DNA of 54,137 bases, taken from Comamonadaceae bacterium. Lineage in GTDB: Bacteria > Pseudomonadota > Gammaproteobacteria > Burkholderiales > Rhodocyclaceae. Below the pieces are notes generated by a model. It worked only from the letters and a program-made list of their open reading frames with translations. It was not told the DNA's origin and did no database searches. A program made the position numbers and the translations under genes. The stretch spans positions 1-54,137 of the forward strand of contig JANLJE010000031.1 in assembly GCA_029255645.1 (NCBI GenBank). The letters run 5' to 3'. Below, piece after piece: positions 53,759-54,137 of the stretch; within the stretch, counting starts at the first letter, position 1, and every line of letters begins with the position of its first letter.

Positions 53759-53962
53759 TCAGACCGGAGGTTGGCTATCCCCGACCCAGAAACGGTCTAC
53801 ATCCTCGATGCCCCATTTGCCCGGATGCGCAGCAGATCCTGGGGATCAGTGATGACGAAACGGTTGCGCCAGAAGGGATGATCCATGATCCATCCAGGAA
53901 CCGCAGAATTGCTCCAGATGCATGCCAACCCGGAGGTGCTCGACATTGATCTTTTTCAGCAT
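53759..53962 (-). pseudogene. frameshifted DUF3391 domain of an HD-GYP phosphodiesterase
   Basis: The minus strand from ATG 53962 encodes MLKKINVEHLRVGMHLEQ, then CGSWMDH, the typical opening of DUF3391, the N-terminal domain of many HD-GYP cyclic-di-GMP phosphodiesterases. The frame is then broken by a 7-bp tandem duplication at 53878-53891 (7 bp is not a multiple of three). The next frame continues with the expected HPFWRNRFVITDPQDLLRIR. A second shift (two extra G) restores IEDVD before the homology ends. The HD-GYP catalytic domain is absent. Decayed gene remnant. Confidence 0.75.
53878..53891. repeat. 2 x 7-bp duplication inside the HD-GYP remnant
   Basis: ATGATCC repeated perfectly in tandem (53878-53884, 53885-53891); it is the cause of the first frameshift. 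Confidence 0.9.
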
Positions 53963-54003
53963 ATGAAAATTTGGGCTATTCGTAACAGCGTGTTGAAGCA
54001 GGA

Positions 54004-54137
54004 TCAAAGCTCCCCCGCCTCGTAGAGGGCGTAGAAGGCTTCCTTGAGCCGGTACGCCTCTCCCAGGGCTGGGCAGTTCTTCGTCCAGCCATCGAGGTTC
54101 AGGCGTTCCTCGTCGCTCAGGTCGCGCTCGCGCTTCA
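54004..54137 (-). mobile_element. ISL3-like transposase fragment (runs off the window)
   Basis: The minus strand from the window end encodes a segment ending DGWTKNCPALGEAYRLKEAF then YALYEAGEL and stop. The pattern of a pair of Leu/Trp positions followed by AYRLKEAF is typical of the middle of DDE transposases of the ISL3 family. It stops early, so it is a truncated remnant; the upstream part may lie beyond the window. Family name from motif memory. Confidence 0.6.

Noticed and set aside
51470-53881. Long plus-strand frame (803 codons) opposite relA
   Set aside because: Antisense shadow; the relA reading frame has complete domain architecture.
53885-54025. 47-codon plus-strand frame near the right edge
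   Set aside because: It lies opposite the HD-GYP remnant, whose reverse-strand similarity explains the region better.

Overview
The window is about 54 kb of GC-rich, densely packed chromosomal DNA. It looks like core genome from a betaproteobacterium, most probably Rhodocyclales (an Azospira/Dechloromonas-like relative). The reasons are the beta-type small families DUF1841, DUF3460 and DUF3567, a complete Rnf complex, the hopanoid precursor genes hpnCDE, a FimV-like protein, a B12-dependent class II ribonucleotide reductase, and the gene order tig-clpP-clpX-lon-hupB. The taxonomic call is inference; no rRNA gene is present.

Layout. 1-421: no recognisable gene. 422-7491 (+): pyrD, then the rnfABCDGE electron-transport operon ending in nth (endonuclease III). 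7696-9042: a DUF1841 protein (+) facing a diiron MBL-fold protein (-). 9105-14597 (-): a GspE/PilB-type ATPase, a hypoxanthine-DNA glycosylase, htpG, greB and a small unknown protein. 15103-16082 (+): a YdcH-like protein and a His-rich unknown, in DNA full of short tandem repeats. 16312-20470 (-): a zinc alcohol dehydrogenase and nrdJ, the latter behind two well-spaced NrdR-type boxes. 20663-21170: a decayed Fic-family fragment, a terminator and tRNA-Val. 21178-27676 (-): hupB, lon, clpX, clpP, tig and tRNA-Leu. 27758-30669 (+): hpnC-hpnD-hpnE. 30695-31988: ybbA-like and tesA-like genes, divergent with interlocked start codons. 32318-35011 (+): a large Pat-like acyl-CoA synthetase/GNAT fusion. 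35207-35721 (-): DUF3460 and DUF3567. 35899-38717 (+): a hexose-6-P mutarotase and minCDE. 38801-41523: a small unknown (-), an HDOD protein (+) and a dGTPase-like protein (-). 41587-49155 (-): FimV-like protein, CbiM-like membrane protein, an MCE/Mla-type lipid transporter operon and ppx. 49309-51387 (+): ppk. 51491-53716 (-): relA. 53759-54137 (-): decayed HD-GYP and ISL3-type transposase fragments.

How the genes fit together. Rnf and the class II reductase suit a facultative anaerobe. Tig/ClpXP/Lon/HtpG form a protein quality-control set. PPK, PPX and RelA group polyphosphate and (p)ppGpp metabolism. hpnCDE supply squalene for hopanoids, while the Mla-type system serves outer-membrane lipid balance.

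I found no CRISPR array, prophage, secretion island or recognisable defence system, and nothing I would call a new multi-gene system. The most unusual signals are: (a) repeated perfect short tandem duplications (7-21 bp, two or three copies) in non-coding DNA, two of which start exactly at the last sense codon of a gene and duplicate its stop codon; (b) the decayed right edge, where a 7-bp duplication of the same kind breaks a DUF3391/HD-GYP reading frame; (c) a relA promoter whose -10 box lies 6 nt before the ATG, predicting a leaderless mRNA; and (d) a few uncharacterised small genes and palindromes.
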